Below are positions 33,532 to 43,898 of a DNA stretch of 64,000 nucleotides, in pieces (the stretch's first letter is position 1; each line of letters begins with the position of its first letter). Origin of the DNA: Malachius bipustulatus (taxonomy: Eukaryota > Arthropoda > Insecta > Coleoptera > Melyridae); contig OU342631.1 in the NCBI GenBank assembly GCA_910589415.1, positions 54,278,598 through 54,342,597 of the forward strand, given 5' to 3'. Position numbers and translations under genes: made by a program. The notes under the pieces are model-generated. The model had not been told where the DNA came from. It worked only from the letters and a program-made list of their open reading frames with translations, and made no database searches.

Positions 33532-36218
33532 AATTTTTTTTAAGTTCTCGAAAACTAGCTATCCCGTTGAACTATTATAATTCATATAAGATTTTCAATT
33601 CAAAATTAACTATTAAATTCAGCGCCTATACCACGTATTTGAGGAAATAAAATTAAAAACCGTCCCAACTTTTTTATTTCCAGAAAAAACGATATCGAGT
33701 TTTATATCGTTGTATTTAGGAAAAAAGACATATCGAATGATGTAAAGCCAACTATGACTTACATTTAAAAAACACAAGTTTACGTCATAGCTCGAAAATG
33801 GCACAACAAATAAAAAAATTGTAACGCGGTTTTATTGTCTATGAAATCGTCTAAAAGGTTTTCCTTTACGATTTTTCTCTAATCCCAATAATAAGACTGC
33901 TATCTCGGTGTAAAGAAATTCGCAGAATTTACTTTATGTTAAATATCTAGGAAGCCATGGAGATTAAAAAAAAAAAACAAAAGCTGTTTCGAATTAAGCT
34001 CATAAAACTGCATTACTTTCCCCATTTAACCGTTCCTCTAACTGTAGTAGTTTACGAGATCCTTGTACTAAACATTGAAAAAATCTCACCCTGTATGTAG
34101 ATTTCAGAGATTTTTTTAACATCTTAAGTGTTATGTTACATCTAATTAACTGTTTCTGCTTCACATGCCTTACTGTTTGATTTGTTTAGAAAAGAGACAA
34201 AATCATAAAAAAATAGTGTAGGGTTCTATTCTATTCTATTAATATCATTCTATTCTAAACTATACTATAGAAGTATTAAGACGACCAGATTGGCAGCTGG
34301 TAAATAATAGGTCTCCGAAATATGCAACCAGAACATGACTAGATTAGCAAGTCAGCCGTCGTAAATATACTAGGGACATTATTAGTGAATCTCTAATCAT
34401 CGTAATGAGCAATTAAAAAACTTCTCAGTGGTCGTGATTCGAAACTTGACAATCAGGTTCTTTAATTGCTATTTGTGATAAAAGTTTTGCGAATTATTCA
34501 AAGATATCATGCCGCACTCAAAAATCATAATTCATTACATTAACAACTGTAGTAGATGTTTTTTAGGTACTTTTAGTTAAGTTTAATTATTGTTATATTA
34601 AAAATTTGTTTTTGTTTAGATAAATAGTCTTGTTAGCAGTATGTTGTACCTTATAATGACCGACCAGGGCTAACATAGTTGTATCTACTTGTTGCAACAA
34701 AGCTGCACTTGTGTAGATACAAATGGACAGTTAGTTAAAAATTATCTTGAACTGTACCAGCATCAGGCTAGTGATCTGCTTCCTGTTTCGCTTGTAGTAA
34801 ATAATTTTCTATTGAATTCTAAACGAATATAACAAACGGCGACAGGTCGTGGAGCGGCTTAATTCGATGAGTAGCCAAGTGTGAAGAACGCGAACTAGAG
34901 CCTATTGTTTAAATGTTGAAGGCATTCGAGAATGACTCCGATATCCAGATCTCTAGATGAAGACAATTTAATAAATGGCCAAATAGAACCGTTAACCGTA
35001 ATACGTACCTGCCGGTCGCTATATCTAATATCAGACCAGATGACCTATATATAGACAATCTAATATCTGTCTGTAAGTTCTACGTATAGTAGCCGAGTCA
35101 GTCGTATCATACCGACAAGAGTTAAATATCTACATTCTTCATAAAATGGAACTTTAGTAGGTATCGAATTTTTAACAAGTTATTGCTCCGGTACAAGTTT
35201 CCATGTCAGTTGTTTCAGAGTTAGCTGATGCAAATTTTCACGCAATGGGATCTTTTATTTCACTGTATAGTATAAGAAGAAATCCCTTTAGTAAACCCTT
35301 TAGAATCTTATCGTGCAGCTTCGATATTGCGTGTATCATATCGACTTACAGGAGGAACCCTATATCGATAAAAACTCTATAGATAAAATTTCAACTTCTT
35401 TTTTAGTATACGCATCTAGTAAACAATGTGAGCTTTGTTATTTTCAGTTACAATGAGTGACAATAAGCGAACAAAACATTGAGGTGAAACCTCAAGAACT
35501 TATTCTCTTTACAAGGTTGACGTTTACCTCTTTGTTTACTAATAATTTCTAGCCCGTTCCGTAATCCGACGAATAAAAATCTTTACGCTAGTTATGAATG
35601 GATGGGAAATAAATGGCAAGAAATAAACGCAAACGAGTTTTGAGTTCATCCGGATTTTGATAACAATAATGAAAATCGGTGGTCCCAAAATCGCTAGTGA
35701 TTTAAATAATAAGTATAGTTCAAAAACAAGCCTTAAGGATGTGCTTTTATAATAATTGTAGGCATGTATGTTTTTTACATTCTGCACAAACGTTACACAA
35801 ATAGTTCTTTAAGTTTTTGACAATGACCTTGAAATTATTCACCGCGTTCTATGCACGAACTTTCAAATTTTTTCGAATGATGTAAAAACTATACCGTAGA
35901 GATCAACCAGTTTAGTCATGTACGAATGATGTTTATCTTCCAATTAGTCGTAGTCGCCGCTGTATATCACCAAGCGTTAATTGTAATGGAACGGTCGTCT
36001 GCCGACTGGTCGCAAACGTGGTTGCTTAGTCGTGGCCGGTTGCCTTGTTTCGGTTTCTTTCGGTGGACGATAGGCCTTACTGTTCCAGAATTTCATAATC
36101 TCGATTCCTATTTACATTCTTGTCATAAAATAAAGTTTATTTCTAATATTATTACTTGATCAGAAAACTATAAATTTAGATGTTGTCGAATTGTTATTGT
36201 ATTATCAGTTACCATGTT
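33532..36218. other. No recognised gene; possible solo LTR, microsatellite
   Basis: A short (TCTAT)n-like run lies at about 34229-34260. At 34641-35178 a block starts TGTTGTACC and ends TTTTTAACA, with a TATATATA at about 35047 and a TCAGT initiator-like word at about 35099. It could be a solo LTR but has no second copy or clean target duplication. 33550-34110 looks like an old mariner-type arm (CACCCTGTATG near 34089). The 77-codon frame at 35926 has no domain. Confidence 0.3.
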
Positions 36219-37008
36219 CACATCTAGCTTGGGACGATAAAAATCAGTTGCAATTTAATTCTGGGAAAACACAGTCTGTCATCTTTTCCAAAACAGTCAA
36301 TGTTGTGGAGCCAGGTGTGGTAATGGCGGGACATACTCTTCTTCCAACGTCATCTCTTCGTTTGCTTGGCGTGAGCCTCAGAGCGAACATATCTTGGCAT
36401 GATCATGTTGCGGGTTTCGCGAAGAGCGCTTCTCAAAAACGTGGAACATTGTTCCGGACAATGAAATTTTAAATGCCTGAACATCTTCTTCTCTTATACA
36501 AGGCTCAAATACGACCATCCTTGGAGTACTGCTCATATTATGTTTGGAGTTCATCTCCTAAACATACCCTGAAATTAATTCTCTCCATTCATAAAAGAGC
36601 CATCCACTTGATCGGGGACCCAGATTTGACAAAACATCTAGATAGTCTTGAACATCGAAGAAAAGTAGCTGACCTGAGCCTGTTTTACAGATATTTTTGG
36701 AAAATGTTCACAAGACGTGGCCCGTTTGATCTCACCTAGAACGAAACCGGGCAAAAATACACGTCAAGCCGCAGTAGCTCATCCCTATCAGGTCCAGCTC
36801 GTTACACCTCACGTCATCCTATTTCAGATTTATTTCAAGTACAGAACCGCATCCCTTTGGGATAGCATTCCAAGCGAAGTGTTTCCTGAGGAATACAACC
36901 TGCAACGATTCAAAGTGAACGTGAATCGATATATCCACTCGTGCACCGCTCCCAGAGCGCCATAAGAATTTCCCTGCAGTGCATGTGCCTTTTCAATAAT
37001 AATAAGAA
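36219..37008 (+). pseudogene. LINE C-terminal region, 5'-truncated, 8-bp TSD
   Basis: ACCATGTT flanks the block on both sides (36211-36218 and 37009-37016). Inside, three plus-strand frames carry the end of a reverse transcriptase: LQFNSGKTQSVIFSK, LRLLGVSLRANISWHDHV, then after a stop at 36470 LLLLYKAQIRPSLEYCS and LEHRRKVADLSLFYRYF, and after a frameshift near 36730 TASLWDSIPSEVFPEEYNLQ and VNRYIHSC. The RT active site is upstream of the truncation point and absent. The 3' end is CCCTGCAGTGCATGTGCC plus an (AAT)n tail, shared with the fragment at 20.7-21.0 kb. The copy is inactive; the clade (CR1/L2-like by the tail) is tentative. Confidence 0.8.
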
Positions 37009-37242
37009 ACCATGTTTATGCTCGTTATTCTACTGCCTAAATTATAGTGTATGAAGCATAAACTGTTCAAGCTCCTAAAAAAATCAACTGGGTCTATGTA
37101 TAGTATATTGGGTGTCTTTTTGAAAACTATCCACCCCGAATAGCTCTGTTGTTGAAATAATAATTAAATCGGGGCTGTTGTGCCGTGGTCTATAGAGATT
37201 TGCTGCGAACTTTCGTCCAAAGAACCTCAGTAGCTATCTCCA

Positions 37243-37458
37243 CTATAGCAGCGGTGAGTATCTCCGATGAAGAGTCAGACGACGACTCTGTATCTGACGT
37301 AACGCCGCATATCGAATCATCCGCAGTTTCATTCCTTCCTCCTGCCTATTGAAATTATTTGGATGTTTGTAGGTTTCAATTTTAATGGATTCGCGATGTA
37401 AAAATAATAAATAAATATCGTATGGCTGTGGTAAAGCCCAAGTGTCAGAAGTTTTCAA
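37243..37458 (-). pseudogene. Penelope-like 3' end in inverted orientation
   Basis: Read on the minus strand this encodes LHRESIKIETYKHPNNFNRQ followed by EEGMKLR. It matches the 3' end of the plus-strand Penelope-like element at about 44108-44235 (HREAIEIYKHPN in that copy's outline, then the same AAATGAAACTGCGGA motif and a GTCATCGTCTGAC-like run). It therefore lies as an inverted copy upstream of the element body. Penelope-like elements are known for such partial direct or inverted copies of their own terminus. Confidence 0.75.
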
Positions 37459-37689
37459 GTAGCCAAGAGCCTCTGACGTAACCTAACGACTGCTGTGAAG
37501 CAGCCGGGACCCCCTTTTTAACGTACCTCCCGGAGCACGATCGGTCACGGAACTTTTTTTGTTACCACTATAATAATTGGTCACCCATCTAAGTAATGAC
37601 CAAGCAAAGTCATGCTGCATTTTAGAGATCGTTTGACCGAAACTCTAGCAGTTTGGCTATTGTGACCGATGTAAATGGGTGCAATGGTG

Positions 37690-38402
37690 TGAAGTAGTGG
37701 GCAGGACTTTCGTCTTTTCAAATCATATGGCGTGATCGTTCCACCAACAAACCGTCTTGTTGGTATTAATAGATGACACCTTCGTCATTTGGCAACATAG
37801 AGAAAAGGTCCTCAAGAAATTTCGCCACCATATCAACAGTAGTCACCCACGCATCCAATTCATGATAGAAATAGACAAGAATGGAAAACTACTATTTCTT
37901 GATGTCTTCGTTAACACGAATGAAAATGACACCCGCGCAAACAGCGTCTACTGAAAACCAATACACATAGATCGGTTTTACACAAGAACTCCAACCATCA
38001 TCCAGAGCAAAAAAGAGCAGTCATAAAAACCCTGGTCACTCGTTCATTCCGAGTTTGTCAGATCCAACACATCCAAGAAGAGTTCGCCCACCTAAGCCAG
38101 ATTCTGCAGGCGAATGTCTACAGCGCTCAAGAAACCAGGAGAGTTTTACGATCCAGAACCCAACATTCCGCGACACACAGCGAACAACCACCAAGAGTTT
38201 TGGGAGCGGCTTTTCTCTCTTACCTCAAGAACTTCACCAATCGAATCGGCAAACTCCTGCAGCGCCACGACGTCAAAGCCATCTTTAAACCTACACAACA
38301 AGTTCGCAAAACCTTCGTTCACCTAATGACCCCATTGATCCACTTTCTTCTGCTTGAGTTTATAGAATACCTTGCTCCTATTGTGCTATATACTCGTACA
38401 TA
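37690..38402 (+). pseudogene. Penelope-like element: end of RT, linker, start of GIY-YIG
   Basis: The plus strand reads LIDDTFVIWQHREKVLKKF, IQFMIEIDKNGKLLFLDV (RT motif C region and palm end; the usual Y-V-D-D-T-F is here LIDDTF). In another frame it continues with AAFLSYLKNFTNRIGKLL, KAIFKPTQQVRKTF, and then DPLSSA, a stop, VYRIPC. This is the Penelope order: RT, conserved linker, GIY-YIG endonuclease. It is interrupted after the codons for YI by the Gypsy element, with target ATAT at 38403-38406. Several stops and frameshifts show it was already decayed. Earlier RT motifs are absent. Confidence 0.8.
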
Positions 38403-38406
38403 ATAT

Positions 38407-38744
38407 TGTTACACCAGTAAGGCGAACGGTAGGCAACCAGGGATACATCTCTGGCGCAGGCCTACTGGAGATGAGGCGTGGGAAGGCGCAAGACTGAAGA
38501 CAGGAGCAAGTGGCGTGTGGCGAACGGCAGCTGACAGATGACACTGCCAGGTGACAGATACCGGCGTCAGGCCTTCCTCTGATTTGACGGTGGAAGGAGC
38601 GGGAGGCAGGGCGGTTTTTACTAATGGCGACGGTACCTGTGACTTGGTAGCTGCGTCATACCTTAGTTGAGGAATTTGTCTGTCGCTTCTATAGCTATTT
38701 TACAAGAAGGACTGCTATTCCCAGCTCCAATTATTATTCTAACA
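38407..38744 (+). repeat. 5' LTR of Gypsy element
   Basis: It starts TGTTA and ends TAACA. It is 338 bp and differs from the 3' LTR only by a 3-bp TTA deletion at its fifth base and a G/T change (GATTTGACGG versus GATTTTACGG). Target duplication ATAT lies at 38403-38406. Confidence 0.95.
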
Positions 38745-38747
38745 AAT

Positions 38748-38760
38748 TCAGAAGTGGGAT
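38748..38760 (+). promoter_or_regulatory. Probable primer binding site (tRNA-Leu-like)
   Basis: TCAGAAGTGGGAT begins 3 nt after the 5' LTR. It is complementary to the 3' acceptor/T-arm side of animal tRNA-Leu as I remember it (ending ATCCCACTTCTGA). The tRNA assignment is from memory; the position next to the LTR is seen. Confidence 0.5.
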
Positions 38761-38863
38761 CTGTGAATTTTACGCGCTTCCCGGCTACGAAAAGTGATTT
38801 TGGCGGCGGTCTTTTACGACTGACCAGACCAGTTGTGTGTGTTGGTGACATTGAGTTGCAATC

Positions 38864-41800
38864 ATGGCGGATGAGAACAGGGACGGCGACGGCGATCGCC
38901 CCAGTGCCCTGGACGAGTTAGACTTCAATTATGAAGAGGAGGAAGCTGGCGTTCGAGAAGCAGCGACTCAGGCGGCGGTGCAGGCGGCAACCGAGGCGGC
39001 GGCTCGTGAAGCAGAGGCGGCGGTTCTGCGTGCCCTTGACGGCACAATGGCGGAGCGGATTGCGGCGTTGGTGGCGGAACAAACCTCCAAGGCGATGGAG
39101 AAGTTCCTGGCGACGACTGGCGGACAGGCGAGTGGGGTAACCTCCCCATCTGGGGATGTGGCGATGGAGGTAAGTCCCTCTGTGTTTCAGGCGCCTGCAG
39201 TCTCTGGTGTTTCAGGGACTTCGACATATGCGGGGCGAGTCCGTGGCGACATACGGGCAGCTGGCGAGGTCGTGGAGCCCTTCGACCCGGATGATCCGGA
39301 CTCCAACGTGGAGAGGTGGCTCTCCATGATTGATCAGCTGGGTGGAATATACGGGTGGTCCGAGGCGGAAAGGGCATATTTCACCCAGATGAAGTTGAGG
39401 GGTTCGGCGAGGGCGTGGTTCAACCGCCTGGAGGAGTACGACTTCGGCTGGGCGGAATGGAAGGCGAAGTTGAAGAAGGCGTTTCCCCGGCACCAGGATT
39501 TTGCTGTGTGTCTGGAGGAGTTGGTGGCGAGGCGCAAAAGACCCGCAGAGTCGATGACGCGCTACTATCATGCGAAGCTGGCGATGTGTGGTAGGTGTCA
39601 CATTTCAGGCGAAGACGCCGTGTCGGTGATCATACGTGGGCTGCCTGATGAGCTGAGGGCAAACGCGTATGCGTGTAAGGCGACAACTCCGGAGGCGTTG
39701 TATGCGCAGTTCCTGTCGGGGCTGGAAAATTACCAGTCACCGGGAGGGACAGGCGGGCGACGTGAAGGCGACGAGGCAGGCCAAGTGAGGCGAATGGCGA
39801 CATCACCACCGGCGAAGCGACCGGCGCCCAGTCAGGAGTTGGTCAGGTGCTACAACTGCCAGGAGTATGGCAAGCACCTGAGCAGGGATTGCCCGAAGCC
39901 CAGGCGAGAGAGGTGTGTGATCTGTGGCCGCGAGGGCCACAAGGCAGCGGAGTGCACCACCAGGTATGGTCAGGCGAGGCGAGGCAGCAAGGGCAGTCAG
40001 GCGGACTCCAAGAAAGGAACTTGTCGGGTCAGGCTGGTAAGTGATGATTTGGACAACACCTTCAAAAGGTTAGTGTGCATCAATGGTCAAGGCGTAAAGG
40101 CGTATCTGGACACAGGCAGTCAGCACAACATCATTACCGAAAGTTGTGCTGAACGCCTGGGTCTAGAGGTGAAGGAGGGCGCAGTTCTGCTGAAGGGAGT
40201 CTTTGGTGGTACTGGCGCGGCGCATGGGTGTTGTCAACTAGCTATTGAGGTCGACAACCTCGAAATTAAAACCGAGGCGTTGGTTACTCTGTGCGATATG
40301 TCACCGGTTGAATTGCTTATAGGGCAACCGGCAATAGGAGGCGCAGGCGTGTCCTTCATTGTGCGGGAGGGAAAGGCGAAGTTCTTCCGGGATGGTAGGA
40401 TCAACGATCTTCTGGCGTCCATCTCCCTGGAGGGGGAGACTTCTACAAGGCGACGTGTCCTGCTGAAGGAGGATATTCAAGTACCTCCTCACTCATCTGT
40501 TATGGCGAACGTGGTGGTAGAGGCGGAGCCAGGCGAAGAGGTGATAATGGAGGCTAAGGCGATTGATGACGGGCGTACATTAGTGGCGATGCCGCGAGGG
40601 ATTCTGCGCCAGGGCAGCGAGATACAAGTTCACGTGACCAACCTTGGCGACCAGGAGCTGAAGTGGCAAAAGGGGAGAGTGGTTGCTCGAGCCCAGCGAT
40701 GTGTGGCAGCTCCTGAGCCCACTGTTGCCACAGGAGTTGGGGTGAGTAGAGTTTCTATTACTAAGTTTAGTGAGCTTAATATTGGGGATATAAGCGAGGC
40801 AAATGAGCTAGCTTTAAGGCGGTTACTAGCACGTAAAGCTGTCTGTTTTTCACAAGGCGAAGCGGATCTTGGGTTAACTCGTTTAGGCGAGATGAAAATT
40901 GAATTGGCAAAGGCCGGCACAGTCTATTTTCGACCCTACCGACTATCGCATGCCGAAAGGCAGCAGGTACGGGACAAGGTGCAAGGACTGATTGATTCTG
41001 GCGTTGTCAGAGAGTCCAATTCCGATTTTGCAAGTCCTATAATTTTGATAGGCAAGAAAGACGGCGGTGTGCGACTCTGCGTGGATTACAGGGCGTTAAA
41101 TTCAATTACGGTGAAGGATAGGTATCCCCTTCCCCTAATTACCGATCAGTTGGATCGTTTGGCTGGTAAGCGATTCTTTACGACCCTTGACTTGGCGCAG
41201 GGGTATCACCAGGTGCCTATGCATCCGGAGTCTATTCATAAGACGGCATTTATTACCCCCGATGGTCAGTTCGAATATCTAAGGGTGCCATTTGAGCTGG
41301 CAAATGCACCGGCGGTGTTCCAGAGGATCATCAACAAGATGTTAGGCGATCTGCGGCATGACCAAGTATTAGCATATATGGATGACTTGTTAATTCCATC
41401 AGCGACTATAAAGGATGGGTTGGCGTTGTTAGAGCAAGTTCTTAATCTAATAGAGCAGGCGGGTTTTAAACTAAATATGGCGAAATGCTCCTTTTTGCAG
41501 GGATCCATCGAATACTTGGGTCATGAAGTGAGCAGTGAAGGCGTTCGACCGGGGCAACGCAAAATAAAGGCGGTGACTGAATTTCCAATACCCGCAGACG
41601 TACATGGCGTTAGGCAATTCCTTGGGTTGGCGGGGTATTTTAGGAAGTTTGTCAAGGACTTCGCTGTATTGGCGAGGCCTCTTTCTCAGTTAACAGCGAA
41701 AGATTGTGAGTGGAAATGGGGAGAAGTCGAGCAGAATTCATTTGACAAATTGAGGCGTATATTGGCGGAGCGACCCATCTTGGGGTTGTATTGCAGTGAG

Positions 41801-42712
41801 GCGTATACGGAGTTGCACACTGACGCAAGTAAATTGGGCCTGGGTGGCATCCTTCTTCAAAGGCGATCTGATGGGAGGATGCAGGCGATTGCGTACTTTA
41901 GTAGGGCGACAACTACAGCTGAAGTAAATTATCATAGTTATGAGCTGGAAACTTTGGCGGTGGTTGAATCTATTAAGCGTTTTAGGGTATATCTGATAGG
42001 TATCCACTTTAAGGTGATTACTGATTGCTCGGCGGTTAGAGCAACCCTACTCAAGCGAGATCTTGTACCTCGTATAGCTAGGTGGTGGCTTACAATACAG
42101 GAATATGATATGGAGGTAGAATACAGGCCAGGCGATAAAATGCAACATGTCGATGCTCTTAGCCGTAATCCGGTGAAGGTTAATTTGATACAGATGGCGG
42201 AAGATGATTGGTTTTTGACAATACAATTACAGGACGATAAAGCACAGGCGATTGTAAAGGCCTTATCAGAAGGAACAGCTGACGCAGATATAAAACGTGA
42301 CTTCAAAATTAAAGACGGGCGACTCTGGAGGCGAACTGAGAACGGTGACAGATTATACGTGCCTGCAATGGCCAAATTTAGTCTATTGAGGCGACATCAT
42401 GACGACATTGGCCACCCTGGGTACAAGAGGTGTTATGAACTGCTTCGGCAGCAGTATTGGTTTCCTCGCATGAGGCGTTTTGTGCAGAAGTATACGGCGG
42501 CTTGCATGAATTGTGCTTTTGCTAAGGGAGACTATGAGAAGGGTGAAGGTCTTTTGCACCCCATCAAGAAACCAACAACACCTTTCGACACAATACACAT
42601 TGATCATGTGGGCCCTTTCACTAAAACAACTAAACATCACAATTTATTATATCTTGATGGTGGTGGATGCATTCACCAAGTTCTTAATAGCGGTCCCTAC
42701 GCGCACCCTTAG
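38864..42712 (+). CDS. gag-pol: Gag-Pol polyprotein of Gypsy element (IN frameshifted)
   Basis: A single 1,282-codon frame. Ala/Glu-rich N-terminus; capsid-like retrotransposon Gag region (residues ~150-290, WLSMIDQLGGIYGWSEAERA, ARAWFNRLEEY); two CCHC zinc knuckles (~329-365, CYNCQEYGKHLSRDC, CVICGREGHKAAEC); aspartic protease (LDTGS, ~415); reverse transcriptase (~720-900: DGGVRLCVDYRALN, LDLAQGYHQVP, YMDD at ~838); RNase H (ELHTDASKLGLGG, ~983); integrase zinc finger HHCC (~1180-1220, CMNC) and first catalytic Asp (HIDHVGP, ~1245). Gag and Pol are fused without a frameshift. The RT block usually written FGL-NAP reads FELANAP here. The frame leaves the integrase after about residue 1260; the rest is in the next frame. 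ATG at 38864 follows a 119-nt leader. Confidence 0.95.
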   Translation: MADENRDGDGDRPSALDELDFNYEEEEAGVREAATQAAVQAATEAAAREAEAAVLRALDGTMAERIAALVAEQTSKAMEKFLATTGGQASGVTSPSGDVAMEVSPSVFQAPAVSGVSGTSTYAGRVRGDIRAAGEVVEPFDPDDPDSNVERWLSMIDQLGGIYGWSEAERAYFTQMKLRGSARAWFNRLEEYDFGWAEWKAKLKKAFPRHQDFAVCLEELVARRKRPAESMTRYYHAKLAMCGRCHISGEDAVSVIIRGLPDELRANAYACKATTPEALYAQFLSGLENYQSPGGTGGRREGDEAGQVRRMATSPPAKRPAPSQELVRCYNCQEYGKHLSRDCPKPRRERCVICGREGHKAAECTTRYGQARRGSKGSQADSKKGTCRVRLVSDDLDNTFKRLVCINGQGVKAYLDTGSQHNIITESCAERLGLEVKEGAVLLKGVFGGTGAAHGCCQLAIEVDNLEIKTEALVTLCDMSPVELLIGQPAIGGAGVSFIVREGKAKFFRDGRINDLLASISLEGETSTRRRVLLKEDIQVPPHSSVMANVVVEAEPGEEVIMEAKAIDDGRTLVAMPRGILRQGSEIQVHVTNLGDQELKWQKGRVVARAQRCVAAPEPTVATGVGVSRVSITKFSELNIGDISEANELALRRLLARKAVCFSQGEADLGLTRLGEMKIELAKAGTVYFRPYRLSHAERQQVRDKVQGLIDSGVVRESNSDFASPIILIGKKDGGVRLCVDYRALNSITVKDRYPLPLITDQLDRLAGKRFFTTLDLAQGYHQVPMHPESIHKTAFITPDGQFEYLRVPFELANAPAVFQRIINKMLGDLRHDQVLAYMDDLLIPSATIKDGLALLEQVLNLIEQAGFKLNMAKCSFLQGSIEYLGHEVSSEGVRPGQRKIKAVTEFPIPADVHGVRQFLGLAGYFRKFVKDFAVLARPLSQLTAKDCEWKWGEVEQNSFDKLRRILAERPILGLYCSEAYTELHTDASKLGLGGILLQRRSDGRMQAIAYFSRATTTAEVNYHSYELETLAVVESIKRFRVYLIGIHFKVITDCSAVRATLLKRDLVPRIARWWLTIQEYDMEVEYRPGDKMQHVDALSRNPVKVNLIQMAEDDWFLTIQLQDDKAQAIVKALSEGTADADIKRDFKIKDGRLWRRTENGDRLYVPAMAKFSLLRRHHDDIGHPGYKRCYELLRQQYWFPRMRRFVQKYTAACMNCAFAKGDYEKGEGLLHPIKKPTTPFDTIHIDHVGPFTKTTKHHNLLYLDGGGCIHQVLNSGPYAHP

Positions 42713-43472
42713 TACAGCCGAAACAATAGACAAGCTTAGGTGGGTGTTTGGTGAATTTGGATATCCAAGGCGAATTATTTCCGATCGGGGGCGGGCGTTT
42801 ATTAGCAAGGAGTTCGCTAATTATATGGCGGAAAAGGGGATCAGGCATGTACTCAATGCCATTGCTACCCCAAGGGCGAATGGCCAGGTAGAACGGCCGA
42901 ATCGTACAATTATTGAGGCGCTAACGGCGAGTACGGAAGGTGAGGCGCGGTGGGATGAACGGCTACCTGAAGTTATATGGGGCATTAATCATACTGAGAA
43001 TGCTAGCACTAAGTTCTCTCCATCTGAATTGCTGTTCTCCTATCGTGGCGGGGCGATTGCAGACTTGGCAGGCGGTTCTCAAGTCTCCCACAATACAGAG
43101 GTGGACAGATTACGGGCGGCTAGGCGAAAGGCATCTGATAATTTGGCGGAGACGTCTCGGCGAATGAAGGCGAGATATGATAAGAGGCGGAAAGTTGCGA
43201 CTGAGTATAAAGAAGGTGATTTAGTCTTGTGGAAACAGGCGGCTACCACTACTAATCAAAAAGGGGTTAATCGAAAGTTAGCCAATAAGTATGATGGTCC
43301 TTATAAGGTAGTTAAGGCATTGGGGAATGATCGTTTTGTCATTGCGTCACTACCTAGTGTTAGGGGATACAAACGATTCAAGGCAGTTGCGGCAGCAGAT
43401 GCCTTGAGGCGATATCAAAGTGGCGCTTTGTATAGTGAGAGTGGTGACTGCGCTACCAGCGACGATGAGTAG
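42640..43472 (+). CDS. Integrase core and C-terminus, shifted frame
   Basis: The remainder of the integrase is in the frame open from 42513. The true junction lies between about 42645 and 42660, where a one-base change breaks the polyprotein. It carries VVDAFTKFL, the second catalytic Asp (IISDRGRAF), the Glu (NGQVERPNRTI, with P where H/S is usual), and a C-terminal region (KARYDKRR, EGDLVLWK, NKYDGPYKV) up to the stop at 43472. No chromodomain is seen. A single indel near 42.65 kb is the only visible break in pol; it could be a real mutation or a sequencing error. Confidence 0.9.
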
Positions 43473-43553
43473 CTGTCTGTCATTACCTCAACTAATTTTA
43501 AGGCGATGTAATTTCTGAATTAATGGGGACATTAATTTTGCAGGACGGCCGAA

Positions 43554-43894
43554 TGTTATTACACCAGTAAGGCGAACGGTAGGCAACCAGGGATACATCT
43601 CTGGCGCAGGCCTACTGGAGATGAGGCGTGGGAAGGCGCAAGACTGAAGACAGGAGCAAGTGGCGTGTGGCGAACGGCAGCTGACAGATGACACTGCCAG
43701 GTGACAGATACCGGCGTCAGGCCTTCCTCTGATTTTACGGTGGAAGGAGCGGGAGGCAGGGCGGTTTTTACTAATGGCGACGGTACCTGTGACTTGGTAG
43801 CTGCGTCATACCTTAGTTGAGGAATTTGTCTGTCGCTTCTATAGCTATTTTACAAGAAGGACTGCTATTCCCAGCTCCAATTATTATTCTAACA
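43554..43894 (+). repeat. 3' LTR of Gypsy element
   Basis: 341 bp, TGTTA to TAACA, followed by ATAT at 43895-43898. It matches the 5' LTR apart from a 3-bp indel and one substitution. Confidence 0.95.
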
Positions 43895-43898
43895 ATAT

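Larger units (their letters stand above)
38407..43894 (+). mobile_element. Ty3/Gypsy LTR retrotransposon, near-complete, 5.5 kb
   Basis: Two 338/341-bp LTRs flank a Gag-Pol region, with the 4-bp ATAT duplicated outside (38403-38406, 43895-43898). No env-like frame lies between pol and the 3' LTR. The LTR pair is almost identical, so the insertion is recent. It sits in the GIY-YIG part of a Penelope-like element. Its base composition (GC-rich, very frequent GGCG) contrasts with the AT-rich surroundings. Confidence 0.95.

Noticed and set aside
37460..37690. Hammerhead ribozyme in the Penelope-like leader
   Set aside because: Known in this element class, but I could not find a CTGATGA core with a following GAAA in the right places.
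38925..39601. Minus-strand frames of 129-150 codons opposite Gag
   Set aside because: Shadows of the GC-rich Gag coding frame; Pro/Arg-rich composition and no domain.
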